Source: Flavobacteriaceae bacterium F08102 (GTDB lineage Bacteria > Bacteroidota > Bacteroidia > Flavobacteriales > Flavobacteriaceae). Taken from it: a DNA stretch of 64,000 nucleotides. A model generated the notes under the pieces. It saw only the letters and a program-made list of their open reading frames with translations, had not been told where the DNA came from and searched no databases. The position numbers were made by a program, and so were the translations under genes. Below are positions 18,158-27,094 of this stretch, one piece after another; the first letter of the stretch is position 1, and every line of letters starts with the position of its first letter. The stretch spans positions 372,874 to 436,873 of the forward strand of contig JALKAY010000001.1 in the NCBI GenBank assembly GCA_023015935.1. Direction: 5' to 3'.

Positions 18158-19693
18158 TTACCTAGGAGCTGCTACGATGCTTGGATTCACTTGAAGTTCA
18201 CTCTCTGGTATTTGCAATACATAACGAGGATCATCTTTTAACAAATGACCTTGTTCACCTAAATAACCTGTTCTTATCATTTCTGGACGTGTAGTGCGTT
18301 TTAAATCAAAAAAACGATGACCCTCAAAACAAAGTTCTTTTCTACGTTCACCATATATATACTCAATAAGCGATTCTTGAGTAAAGTCATTTACGTCTAA
18401 ATCTGTATAAAAATTTGGATCAAATTTTTTGATTCTAAGTGAATTTAGATCGTCGATTGCTAACTCTAACTCTCCTTTTTTGGCATATGCCTCAGCTCTA
18501 TTTAATAAAACCTCTTCTGTTCTAAGTACCCTACTGTATCCTTGGAAACTTCCGTAATATGCACTGGTGGCAAGGGGTGTATTTTCACCGTTTTTAGTGA
18601 GTGCCAATTTTGCCGTAGGTCGATTAAATAAGGTTCTAACATGCGTATTTATAAAATAGTATCTTCTAATATCTCCTTCCTCATAAGAATCCGCTAATTC
18701 TTTACTCACTGAAAAGGTAGTGGCTGTTGGCCAAATTGATAAAATGGGTATATTTTCATTAGCTCCGTTACCAAAAAGTACATTAGAATTTTCTAGACCC
18801 AAATAATCTGTTCCAGTCCTAAATGTAGTAAATTCAGCATCGTTAAGTTCATTATACGTATCTGAAAGCATGCTTATGTCGAAAATGGAAGGGTTGTTAG
18901 TTAAAACCTTACTAGCAACTTCAATGGTCTTGTCCCAATCCTGCATATATAATGCAACTCTAGACTGTAAAGCCGCCGCGCTTTCAGCATTAAACAGCAC
19001 CTTGGTATTTTTATCAATAGGATTCGCTTCCATTAAACTAACGGCCTTTTCAAGATCTGTTTTAATTAAATTATAAACATCTTCTACTGAAGATCTTGGG
19101 TACGACTTATCCTCAGCACTCGTAGAAAGTGTAATTGGAACACCAAAGTCTGAACTTGCCGTAGCAGGGTCGTAATGCTGACCGTATAAATTAACTAGAT
19201 AAAAATAAGAGAATGCCCTTAATGCATAAGCTTCTCCTTTTAAATTGTCCTTGTAGTCTTGCATATCATCTCCAACGGTCACAGACTTTGCTTTATCCAC
19301 ATTTGTAATTACTAAATTTGCATAGTAAATACTTTTATAAAGATTTGAAAATGCTAAATCTGGCCCCATACGCTCCTCGATGGATATATCAAACAAATAG
19401 GCTCCCATATAAATATCTGAGGCATCAGGTCTTCCAGACCCAGAATTATAACCATAAACTTTATCATCCTCTGAAAATCCTATATCATCTCCAAGCGCCT
19501 CAATATAGGGCATAATTCTAAGGTCGTTAACATATCCATAACTTAATAGCTCTCTATAGTCAGTCACCGTAGAAGGATTCAACTTATTTTGAGGCACCTC
19601 ATCTAGATAGCTCTCACATGATACTGTACTAATAGTTATTAGTACCATCAACGTTATTTTAAATATTCTATATATGTTTTTCATGTTTTTCAA
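18158..19693 (-). CDS. SusD/RagB-family nutrient-binding outer membrane lipoprotein
   Basis: 511 residues with a lipobox (TVSC, Cys at residue 26) followed by the usual ESYLDEVPQNKL start of mature SusD proteins, TPR-like helices, and a C-terminal SusD signature (YGERRKELCFEGHRFFDLKR near residue 455, and LQIPESELQVNPS at the end). SusD proteins form the lid of the SusC transporter and capture the substrate at the cell surface. The gene starts 8 bp after the susC stop. No glycoside hydrolases or peptidases are encoded nearby, so the substrate cannot be read from the context; a sugar is not assured. Confidence 0.93.
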   Translation of the reverse strand: MKNMKNIYRIFKITLMVLITISTVSCESYLDEVPQNKLNPSTVTDYRELLSYGYVNDLRIMPYIEALGDDIGFSEDDKVYGYNSGSGRPDASDIYMGAYLFDISIEERMGPDLAFSNLYKSIYYANLVITNVDKAKSVTVGDDMQDYKDNLKGEAYALRAFSYFYLVNLYGQHYDPATASSDFGVPITLSTSAEDKSYPRSSVEDVYNLIKTDLEKAVSLMEANPIDKNTKVLFNAESAAALQSRVALYMQDWDKTIEVASKVLTNNPSIFDISMLSDTYNELNDAEFTTFRTGTDYLGLENSNVLFGNGANENIPILSIWPTATTFSVSKELADSYEEGDIRRYYFINTHVRTLFNRPTAKLALTKNGENTPLATSAYYGSFQGYSRVLRTEEVLLNRAEAYAKKGELELAIDDLNSLRIKKFDPNFYTDLDVNDFTQESLIEYIYGERRKELCFEGHRFFDLKRTTRPEMIRTGYLGEQGHLLKDDPRYVLQIPESELQVNPSIVAAPR

Positions 19694-19701
19694 TTTTATT
19701 A

Positions 19702-22700
19702 TTAGAGATTCAAACTAATACCGAACGTAAATGTTTTTGGTAAGGGTAGAGAACCTCCCCAAAAAGAAGTATTAAAGTTCGCAGTTTCAGGATCCATACC
19801 ATTTAATCGCTTGTCAGCAATTACAAATAAATTGTCTGCTTGAAACTTTAACACCAAATTTGAAATACCGGCTTTATCAGTAAAACTTTTTGGTAAGCTG
19901 TATTGAAGTAGTACATTTCTCAATCTTAAATAATCCCCATCCACAACTTGCGCATCACTATCATTAAACATTTGTGCTTGTGTATATGAACCAGTAGAAG
20001 AACCGAGCCATGGAATAGTCACTGTATCTTCATCACCTGGCTTTCTCCATCTATCAGTAACTCCTCTACGTAAATTATATTCATCTTCTATATACTCTGA
20101 ATCAAATGCGAGATTTTGAAGTCTAATTTTATAATCTAACCCAGCAACAAGTAAAAAGGACAATTGAAAGCCTTTGTAATTAAATCTATTGGTAATACCC
20201 AAGGTAGTTGTTGGAACCCTAGAACCTTCATACTTTAGAGCATCTTTATTATCTTGAACGAGCGTTCTAAAATCTGTATCCCTTACCCAATGTTCATTCC
20301 CCTCTTCATCAAAAAACAATGCATTTCCTTCTTCATTAATTCTTGAAAAACGGTACGAATACATAGAATTAATAGGTTTCCCTTCTACAACTTGACCAAC
20401 GGTATAGGTTGATGACAACAAGCTCTCAATAGAAGGTTCAATAAAGGATTTCGTTACCTTACTGTCTGTTAATGAAGCGTTAATTCCTAAATTATAGGAA
20501 AAATTATCATTATCAACAACTTTAGCATTTAAGCCGAGATCCACCCCTTGGTTTGTGATGTTTGCAAAATTCACGGCTTTACTTTGAAATCCAGTAACAC
20601 TAGACACGTTTTTATATGAAATTAAATCATTACCATAGTCTTTAAATACATCAATTGCTCCAGATAACCTTCTATTAAAAAACGAAAAATCCAATCCTAA
20701 GTTTATTGTTTCGGTAGTCTCCCATTTTAATTCAGGATTCGCTGGTTGAATAATTTGCTGTTCTGGCAAATTTGTAAATCTATTTGGTGGCAATGCTGTT
20801 GATATAATTTGAGGAGAAGCTTCTTCCACAATATTACCTCTTAATCCATATGAGGCTCTAATAGACAGAGCATCGATAAATCTAGCAGACTCCAAAAAGG
20901 ACTCTTGATCGATGTGCCATTTACCAGAAACTGACCATAGCGGAAGGTATCTATATTTTGGATTAGAACCAAAAAGGTTAGAACCATCAAAACGAATATT
21001 GGCATTTACCACATATTTGTTTTTAAACATTGCAGAAAATGTTCCAAAATAGGACATAAACGACCTGTCATAAAGCGAACGACTTACCGTATTTCTACGA
21101 ATATGCCCGTCTTCTTCAGATTCTTGTGGGTTGTAAAAAATCTTACCTCTATCATGTAAATATCCGTAACTATTCACATTAAAACCGTCATATACTACAT
21201 TTCTAAACTCCGTTCCTCCCAATATATCAACCGCCACCTCATCAAATGGGTTAAATTTAGCATTCAATGAGTTTCTAATAATGTAAGACTCTTGCGTAAA
21301 ATTAGACTGGTTGAATACACCACCAAAAGGAAGCGGTGAATCTTCTATTTGTTCATCAGATCCTGTACCTAAATTATAGCGACGTATTTTAGCAACATAT
21401 TGACTCTCCTCAGTAGCATATTGCTGTGTTACACTACCAGAATAGGTATAACTCATAAGAGAGAGGTATGTTAACCAATCTGTAATTTTATAATCAAGAT
21501 CAACAGTGGCTCTAATTTCATGTTGTTTAGAGGTTTGATTGGTTGAGTTTTGTTCATTTAAGATATTAAAGTTATAATTTTGATAATAAAAATAACTTCC
21601 ATCATCATTGAACGCTGGCAATGATCTAGAGGTAGAATAGGCATAATCAAAAGCGTTGGTTTGATAATTTTGTTCTCTATCTCTTTTAGAAGCATTTAAA
21701 ATAATGCCAAGACTAATTTTTTCTGAAAGCTCTGTATTAATCTTAGCCATAGCACTGTAACTTTTATACCCTGTTACTTTGTCTAGTCCCTCTTCACTTG
21801 TATGACTAAGTGAGGCATAATAATTACTTTTTTCAGCCCCACCAGAAAAACTAATATCACTCGTGTTTGTAACTGCATCACGGAATAATAGACCAAACCA
21901 ATCCACATTCATTTCAGAGGCTTTTCTTACCCCTTCAATATATTCGGCTTCCGTAATTCCTCCTCGGGTATACAAACCATCCCAATACGCAACACCAACA
22001 GAACCATGAAGTCCAATACCGTCTTCAAGTAATTCAAGCGAAAATTCTGCACGTTCTTTTGAATTCATCAAATCAAAATCTTCATAAGTAGGCCTTGGTT
22101 TAATTCCTGTTGTATGATTAAAGGAGATTCTAGGTTTTCCACTTTTCCCCTTTTTTGTAGTTACTACTATAACCCCATTTGCAGCTCTAGTTCCATAAAT
22201 AGCTGTGGCTGAAGCATCTTTTAAAATAGTGAGAGACTCAATATCACTTGGATTTACACCACCTATTGAACTATTAAACGATTTTAAGAAATCCGGGTCA
22301 TTAAGTTGTGCCGGTGTTGCAGGTACTCCATTTTCTAACATTACCCCATCTACTACCCAAATAGGTTCTGCATTTCCACTAAGGGTTGCAGTTCCTCTAA
22401 TTCTAATTCTTGGTGCGGTTCCCGGTGCAGCACTAGAGTTTACAACATCAACTCCCGCAATCTGACCTTGTATCATATTTTCAACACTCGTAGTACCTAA
22501 AACATCAACATCTTTCATTTTAAGCACAGTTACCGCGCTACTCGTTTCACGTTTATCTTTAACTTGATACCCAGTAATTACTACCTCATTTAAAACAGAA
22601 ATGTCTTCTTTTAGCTTTACATTGATAACATTTTGACCATTTACTTCAACTTCTTGACTCACATAACCCACTGAACTAAATACCAAAGTTGCCTTTTCGT

Positions 22701-23208
22701 CTGCTTTAATGGTATAGTTTCCATCAAAATCTGTGGCTGTTCCAACTCTTTTCCCTTTTATCGCAACAGTCACACCTGGCAAAACATCTCCGTTTTCATC
22801 AGTTACTTGCCCTTTGATTGTAATCATCTTTTGAAATTTTTCGGAAACTACTGGGATAATCGATAAAATATTCCCTTCAACAAATTGAACTTCATAATTT
22901 GAACCAACTATGTTCGAAACAATCGTTAAGACATCCGTATTCTTATAATTTGCCATCACGATCTGATTTACATCTAATTTGTTATGGCTAAAGAAAAAAT
23001 CAACATTTGTTTTTTTCTCTATTATTTTGAATACACTAGATAATTTTACTTTCCCCAATTCCAATGTAATCTTTTGAGAATAGGAAAATGAAGCTGTACT
23101 AAAAAATAAAATACTTACAACGATACATCGTTTCATAAGGAGAAATAGCTTTTCTTTTGTGTTCTGGAATAAACCGGAGGACAAATAAGTCGTTCGCTTT
23201 TTTTTCAT
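19702..23208 (-). CDS. SusC/RagA-family TonB-linked outer membrane transporter with STN domain
   Basis: 1168 residues. A long signal region is followed by an STN domain (about 45-115), a carboxypeptidase-regulatory-like beta domain (about 128-205, GQVTDENGDVLPGVTVAIKG), a TonB plug (about 210-330, with RIRIRGTATLSGNAEPIWVV), and a large barrel ending in Leu-Asn-Leu. The STN domain is the hallmark of transporters that signal to a FecR/FecI pair, and the fecR-type gene lies directly upstream. It imports an unknown solute with SusD. The duplicated ILKDASATAIYG motif typical of SusC is present near residue 325. Confidence 0.95.
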   Translation of the reverse strand: MKKKRTTYLSSGLFQNTKEKLFLLMKRCIVVSILFFSTASFSYSQKITLELGKVKLSSVFKIIEKKTNVDFFFSHNKLDVNQIVMANYKNTDVLTIVSNIVGSNYEVQFVEGNILSIIPVVSEKFQKMITIKGQVTDENGDVLPGVTVAIKGKRVGTATDFDGNYTIKADEKATLVFSSVGYVSQEVEVNGQNVINVKLKEDISVLNEVVITGYQVKDKRETSSAVTVLKMKDVDVLGTTSVENMIQGQIAGVDVVNSSAAPGTAPRIRIRGTATLSGNAEPIWVVDGVMLENGVPATPAQLNDPDFLKSFNSSIGGVNPSDIESLTILKDASATAIYGTRAANGVIVVTTKKGKSGKPRISFNHTTGIKPRPTYEDFDLMNSKERAEFSLELLEDGIGLHGSVGVAYWDGLYTRGGITEAEYIEGVRKASEMNVDWFGLLFRDAVTNTSDISFSGGAEKSNYYASLSHTSEEGLDKVTGYKSYSAMAKINTELSEKISLGIILNASKRDREQNYQTNAFDYAYSTSRSLPAFNDDGSYFYYQNYNFNILNEQNSTNQTSKQHEIRATVDLDYKITDWLTYLSLMSYTYSGSVTQQYATEESQYVAKIRRYNLGTGSDEQIEDSPLPFGGVFNQSNFTQESYIIRNSLNAKFNPFDEVAVDILGGTEFRNVVYDGFNVNSYGYLHDRGKIFYNPQESEEDGHIRRNTVSRSLYDRSFMSYFGTFSAMFKNKYVVNANIRFDGSNLFGSNPKYRYLPLWSVSGKWHIDQESFLESARFIDALSIRASYGLRGNIVEEASPQIISTALPPNRFTNLPEQQIIQPANPELKWETTETINLGLDFSFFNRRLSGAIDVFKDYGNDLISYKNVSSVTGFQSKAVNFANITNQGVDLGLNAKVVDNDNFSYNLGINASLTDSKVTKSFIEPSIESLLSSTYTVGQVVEGKPINSMYSYRFSRINEEGNALFFDEEGNEHWVRDTDFRTLVQDNKDALKYEGSRVPTTTLGITNRFNYKGFQLSFLLVAGLDYKIRLQNLAFDSEYIEDEYNLRRGVTDRWRKPGDEDTVTIPWLGSSTGSYTQAQMFNDSDAQVVDGDYLRLRNVLLQYSLPKSFTDKAGISNLVLKFQADNLFVIADKRLNGMDPETANFNTSFWGGSLPLPKTFTFGISLNL

Positions 23209-23262
23209 AAATTTGTTTGTTTAGTTATTATCAGTTACATGGTTTTTAGCTAATTAGAGTCT

Positions 23263-23289
23263 CCGGAAAATGTTCGCAGCATTTTCCGG
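23263..23289 (-). other. Strong hairpin between the FecR and SusC genes
   Basis: A perfect 10-bp stem (CCGGAAAATG with CATTTTCCGG) around a 7-base loop, 54 bases upstream of the susC start. On the minus (coding) strand the T run lies before the stem rather than after it, so it is not a standard terminator for this operon; on the plus strand a T run follows. It could be an attenuator, mRNA processing or stability element that lowers or raises susC relative to fecR. Confidence 0.6.
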
Positions 23290-23305
23290 TTTTTTGAATT
23301 AGCAC

Positions 23306-24493
23306 TTATTTACTTAATTTTAATAGGTATTTTTCTTTATCTTTAGTTATTACATAATTTATATTGGCCGTTTTACTTATTAATTTCAATAATTTCACGA
23401 TTGATTGATTCTTATATTCTACACCTGTCATAATCTCATTTTTTAACGAATTATCTTCAAATTCAACCTTAATATCGTACCATCTACTTGCCTTAAGCAG
23501 AATCTGCTCTAAACTTTCTTGCTCAAAATAGAATTTACCGTCTTTCCATGCCGTATATATTTCTGGATCAACCGTTGTTGTTGTAAATTTTAGCGTGTTT
23601 TTGTCTATGACTGTTCGCTTATTGGGAGTGAGAAATACCGAATTATTACTGCTTGAATCAAGTGTCGTTGATAATTTAATTTTACCTTCAACTAAAGTCG
23701 AAGAGAAAAACGAATCCTCCTTATAGGAGGACACATTAAACTGAGTTCCCAGAACTGTAATATCCGCCATTTCAGTTTTAACAATAAATTCTTTACCATT
23801 TTTAGCAACCTCAAAATAAGCTTCACCCTCAAGCTCAACAATTCTTTGTTCTCCTAAAAATAGCTCAGGAAATTTGAGTGTGGTTGATGAATTTAACCAA
23901 ACCATAGTTCCGTCAGGCAACTTTACACTGTAAATTCCTCCAGTAGGCACCGACAATGTATTGTACGTTACCTCCTCGTTTACAATACTGTCCGTAGGGT
24001 TAAGAACTGGCTCAAAAACCAATTGATTCTCCTTATTTTCAATCTGAACATCAGCACCGGTAGTAGTTAATTTTCCTTTTTGATCTTTAAGATCTATAAC
24101 GGATCCATCCGAAAGTATTAACGTAGCTTTTTCAAATCCAGGTTTAATCTCCTGAATAGCCTTATTGGTTATTTTTGTTTCATAATAAGGCGATTTTTTA
24201 TAGAGCGTATTCGCTGTTACTACAAGAATAATAATAGCTGCAGCATACTTAAAAACAGACCGTTTATAAAACGGTATAACCTTAGGCGATTCTTTTTCTA
24301 TTCTAGTCCATATTTTATCATAAGCTTTTTCAGAGTCAACGTGCGTATACAATTCATTCACAGTATAAGCCTCTCGAATATAGGCCTCAAAGATTTTTTT
24401 GTTCTTTGGTTTCTGTAATAACACATACAATTGCTCCTCTTCAGCTTCGGAAATAGTTTCTGATAGAAGTTTATAAATTAAATCTTTTAACAT
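23306..24493 (-). CDS. FecR-family anti-sigma/signal transducer
   Basis: 395 residues: a cytoplasmic helical N-terminus (1 to about 80), one membrane helix (about 81-98, YAAAIIILVVTANTLY), a periplasmic FecR beta domain (about 165-290, with LSVPTGGIYSVKLPDGTMVW and LEGEAYFEVAKNGKEFIV) and a C-terminal DUF4974/STN-interacting domain (about 320-395). FecR proteins receive the signal from the STN domain of the transporter and control the ECF sigma factor. It is transcribed away from the sigma gene and 97 bp ahead of susC. All domains are complete. Confidence 0.92.
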   Translation of the reverse strand: MLKDLIYKLLSETISEAEEEQLYVLLQKPKNKKIFEAYIREAYTVNELYTHVDSEKAYDKIWTRIEKESPKVIPFYKRSVFKYAAAIIILVVTANTLYKKSPYYETKITNKAIQEIKPGFEKATLILSDGSVIDLKDQKGKLTTTGADVQIENKENQLVFEPVLNPTDSIVNEEVTYNTLSVPTGGIYSVKLPDGTMVWLNSSTTLKFPELFLGEQRIVELEGEAYFEVAKNGKEFIVKTEMADITVLGTQFNVSSYKEDSFFSSTLVEGKIKLSTTLDSSSNNSVFLTPNKRTVIDKNTLKFTTTTVDPEIYTAWKDGKFYFEQESLEQILLKASRWYDIKVEFEDNSLKNEIMTGVEYKNQSIVKLLKLISKTANINYVITKDKEKYLLKLSK

Positions 24494-24604
24494 TATTTTT
24501 TTGTGTACATTATAACCTATAACGAAAAACCTTACAAAAACCCGTAAGAATATTTTCTAAATATTAAAATACTTTGCACATTTGTGAACATATTGTTAAA
24601 ATTT

Positions 24605-25201
24605 ATGGATGATTTATCTTTAATAAAAGCCATAGTAAAAGGGGATGAAAGTGCATTTAAAACACTTTTTAACCGACACTATGACAAACTTGTTGGGTAT
24701 ATCACAACTTTCACCAATGACTTTCATGTTGCCGAGGATATTGCTCAGCAAACATTTGTTGTTATTTGGACAAAGAAACATAAATTTAAAACACTTAAAT
24801 CCCCAAAAAGCTATTTCTATTCCATTGCTTATAACCTATACATAGACCACCACCGCAAACGCAAAGCACAGAGTGTATTTTTTGATGAATTACGCGAACA
24901 AGCCTTGAGAAATACAATCATAGAGGATGAAGAATTAAGCCAAAAGCGAATAAATAAACTCAAAAGTATTATTGATTCTTTCCCCCCTCGATGTAAAAAA
25001 ATATTTGAACTCAATAAGTTTAGTGGATTAAAATATAAAGAAATTGCAGCTCAATTAAACATTTCGGAAAGAACCGTTGAAACTCAAATGAGAATTGCAT
25101 TTCGTAAAATTCATAAGGGGTTTGAGAAATTTGAAAATAAAAACTTAATCCTCTTTTTACGATTTTTTAAATTTTCGAATGCTAACTCACGTTCTTTCTA
25201 A
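24605..25201 (+). CDS. ECF sigma-70 factor, FecI-like (Bacteroidota type)
   Basis: 198 residues from ATG 24605; the frame is open from GTG 24584, but the ATG gives the normal MDDLSLIKAIVKGDESAF start. Sigma region 2 (about 20-90, HYDKLVGYITTF and AEDIAQQTFVVIW) and region 4 with a helix-turn-helix (about 125-180, YKEIAAQLNISERTVETQ) are complete. It should direct RNA polymerase to the promoter of the fecR-susC-susD operon after release by FecR. It is divergent from fecR, with about 110 bp between their start codons; in most such loci the two genes are co-directional. A near-consensus -7 box (TACTTTG, 24570-24576) precedes it. Confidence 0.9.
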   Translation: MDDLSLIKAIVKGDESAFKTLFNRHYDKLVGYITTFTNDFHVAEDIAQQTFVVIWTKKHKFKTLKSPKSYFYSIAYNLYIDHHRKRKAQSVFFDELREQALRNTIIEDEELSQKRINKLKSIIDSFPPRCKKIFELNKFSGLKYKEIAAQLNISERTVETQMRIAFRKIHKGFEKFENKNLILFLRFFKFSNANSRSF

Positions 25202-25296
25202 AGCCATCTATTAAAAATCCTAGTTTTTATCACTATTCATTGTCCACTTTATTGGGATTTGAAATTTGATCGTTTGAAGATTCACAAAAGCTGACC

Positions 25297-25318
25297 CTCA
25301 ATACAACACATTGAGAAT
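25297..25318 (+). repeat. Direct repeat copy 1
   Basis: CTCAATACAAC, four variable bases, then TGAGAAT. The same 18 fixed bases with the same spacing recur at 26049-26070. Confidence 0.6.
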
Positions 25319-25395
25319 ACAAACTGAAACGCCTTTGAACATCCCTGATTAGTGTTAACCGTTTTTAGGTTAATAATTCATTGTTAAATATAGTC

Positions 25396-25435
25396 ATCAA
25401 TTTTCTTTCTTGAGGCCTCAAGAAAGAAAATTGAT
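25396..25435. repeat. 40-bp perfect palindrome
   Basis: The two 20-base halves are exact reverse complements with no loop, centred on GAGG/CCTC between 25415 and 25416. Either strand can fold into a full hairpin, and the site could also bind a symmetric dimer. Confidence 0.9.
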
Positions 25436-25622
25436 TTATGAACTTTTCAGGGTGTATGTCCCTGATATAGGTTGACCCCTTGATACGCTGCATGAATGCC
25501 GTATATTGGAAAGTGTTGTTATTTATTCTACTAATTACTATATATTCCTGCGATATATTGAGCACGAAAGCGGAGTATCAATGCGAAGCATTGAACCCTC
25601 AAGGTGGAAGAATAGTGGAGCT

Positions 25623-25728
25623 AAAAATGGGGAAGACAGGAGTTAAGAGGAACGAGTAACGACGCCCCATTTTTTGTAGCGGTTTTGATTACGACGCAAG
25701 GAGGAGTCAAAAATTCCTCAGCTTGAGG
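25623..25728 (+). other. Candidate structured RNA: three successive hairpins
   Basis: A 10-bp stem AAAAATGGGG/CCCCATTTTT (25623-25632 with 25665-25674) encloses 32 bases. It is followed by TTTTGA/TCAAAA (25683-25688 with 25707-25712) and CCTCA/TGAGG (25716-25720 with 25724-25728), then a T-rich stretch at 25731-25739. The block is visibly richer in G and C than its surroundings. Function and even transcription are unproven. Confidence 0.4.
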
Positions 25729-26048
25729 TGTCTTTTTTTGGTTCTTTTTTGGACAAGCAAAAAAGAATGAAAGAAGAAAAGGTAAAAGCCTTTAGGCTAA
25801 ACGACTCGTGATTATGTAGTTTAAAAGATATTTTACAGCTACACGCTAAATGCTTTTTAAATTATAAATAACAAGCACCAAATTACAACTAAATCTCAAA
25901 AATCAAATTACAAAGTCTACGTATGCTAGTAAAAATGAGTATTGCTAGTGTTACTTTTTTATTTTTTGGGCTTTGCTTTTTAAGTTTTGGAATTTATTTG
26001 AGATTTGACTATTGAATTTTTTAATTAACGGATTAGCTAACGCTAATC

Positions 26049-26070
26049 CTCAATACAACGGGCTGAGAAT
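26049..26070 (+). repeat. Direct repeat copy 2
   Basis: Second copy of CTCAATACAAC-N4-TGAGAAT, about 750 bp from copy 1 in the same orientation. Its right end runs into the hairpin at 26067-26100. Confidence 0.6.
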
Positions 26071-26100
26071 GAAACCTGCACGAGAGTGCAGGTTTCATTC
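26067..26100 (-). terminator. Long hairpin just downstream of tRNA-Ala
   Basis: A perfect 15-bp stem (GAATGAAACCTGCAC with its complement) around GAGA. It begins 6 bases beyond the 3' end of the minus-strand tRNA gene, the right place for a terminator or processing signal, though no strong T run follows on that strand. Confidence 0.65.
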
Positions 26101-26105
26101 ATTCG

Positions 26106-26179
26106 TGGAGCATATCGGATTCGAACCGATGACCTCTACGCTGCCAGCGTAGCGCTCTAGCCAACTGAGCTAATGCCCC
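26106..26179 (-). tRNA. tRNA-Ala, anticodon GGC
   Basis: 74 bases on the minus strand fold as a complete cloverleaf: 7-bp acceptor stem (GGGGCAT with ATGCTCC), D arm AGTTGGCTA, anticodon stem CTACG/CGTAG with loop CTGGCAG, and T arm ATCGG-TTCGAAT-CCGAT. The anticodon GGC (complement at 26143-26145) reads GCC/GCU Ala codons. The G3-U70 wobble pair, the identity mark of tRNA-Ala, is present. CCA is not encoded. Confidence 0.96.
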
Positions 26180-26276
26180 TTTTATTTAAAAGAGATCCCA
26201 AAAATAAGCATCTCTTTTAAATAAATTCATTTTCTATGGGATTTTAATCAGAAAAATAAACATTTATTTTAAACGT

Positions 26277-27071
26277 TTATTTCGCACCTTTTAAAACTAA
26301 AAGCGGAATTCTACTTTCAAAATCCTTTTTATAAATCTTATCCTTTTCCCAAATTCGAGAGAAAAACCCTCGTTTTCTTCGAATTACACACAACATATCA
26401 GGATTAAAACCCCGAATATGCTCTAAAACTCCTTGAAAAACAGTACCATTTTCAGTAGTCGTAAAACTATCTTTTAATTCTTGTAGTTCCTCACTTAGTA
26501 TTCCATCTGTATCATCAGAATTGGGTGTTTTTACATGTAACAAATCTAAATGCCCATCAAATCGGTTAAGTATTTCTCGTAAAGGAGTCAACACCCCAGC
26601 GTTTGAAACTTGTCCAACTTTTAATGCCATCATTACTTTTTGAATTGGCTTAAAAACATAGTTTCTAGGGACAAACAAAATTGGCAAATCAGTTTGTTTA
26701 ATTAATCCTCCTGCAATTTTACCAAGAAATACCTTTTCATTGGTTGAAACACTTTTTGTTGAAGATATAATTAGATCCACTTTAATTTGTTTAGCAATAC
26801 GCTCTATACTATCCGAAATTGACCCTTTCACTGATTTAGAAATGATTTCAACTCCTTTTGTATCTACCGCTTTAAGCACTGCCTGTAATTCAGCATCACT
26901 ATCATCTGCTAAAAGTGCATCCATTTTTTTTAATGCACCCGCTACTTTTGTTACTCCAAAAACCTTAATCACATATAACTTAGCTTCTGTTCCTTGTGCA
27001 TAATCAATTGCATATTGCAATGTATTAATCGCATTCCCAGAAGAACCGATAGGAACTAATATATTTTTCAT
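26277..27071 (-). CDS. Universal stress protein, two-domain
   Basis: 264 residues, about twice the single UspA length. The first Usp domain (about 1-140) opens MKNILVPIGSSGNAINTLQY and carries the ATP-loop-like SSTKSVSTNEKVFLGKIAGGL (about 105-125). The second half is more diverged. Such tandem Usp proteins are cytoplasmic stress or energy-status factors with no single fixed activity. It starts 23 bp after the adenosylhomocysteinase stop and is probably co-transcribed with it. The tRNA-Ala gene follows on the same strand. Confidence 0.85.
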   Translation of the reverse strand: MKNILVPIGSSGNAINTLQYAIDYAQGTEAKLYVIKVFGVTKVAGALKKMDALLADDSDAELQAVLKAVDTKGVEIISKSVKGSISDSIERIAKQIKVDLIISSTKSVSTNEKVFLGKIAGGLIKQTDLPILFVPRNYVFKPIQKVMMALKVGQVSNAGVLTPLREILNRFDGHLDLLHVKTPNSDDTDGILSEELQELKDSFTTTENGTVFQGVLEHIRGFNPDMLCVIRRKRGFFSRIWEKDKIYKKDFESRIPLLVLKGAK

Positions 27072-27094
27072 GTTTATTTTGGACTTAACAAAAT

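Larger units (their letters stand above)
25202..26105. other. 904-bp gene-free spacer rich in repeats and hairpins
   Basis: No convincing gene on either strand. The region holds a diverged direct repeat (25297-25318 and 26049-26070), a 40-bp perfect palindrome (25396-25435), several successive hairpins in the more GC-rich block 25560-25740, a small inverted repeat at 26030-26049 and a long hairpin next to tRNA-Ala (26067-26100). The block from about 25600 to 25770 resembles a sequence I recall between genes of other flavobacteria, which would make it a dispersed repeat or structured RNA; I cannot verify this here. Confidence 0.6.

Noticed and set aside
25365-25565. 66-residue minus-strand frame in the spacer
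   Set aside because: It spans the perfect palindrome and other repeats, has no recognisable domain, and is better explained as non-coding; an insertion sequence relic is possible but not supported.
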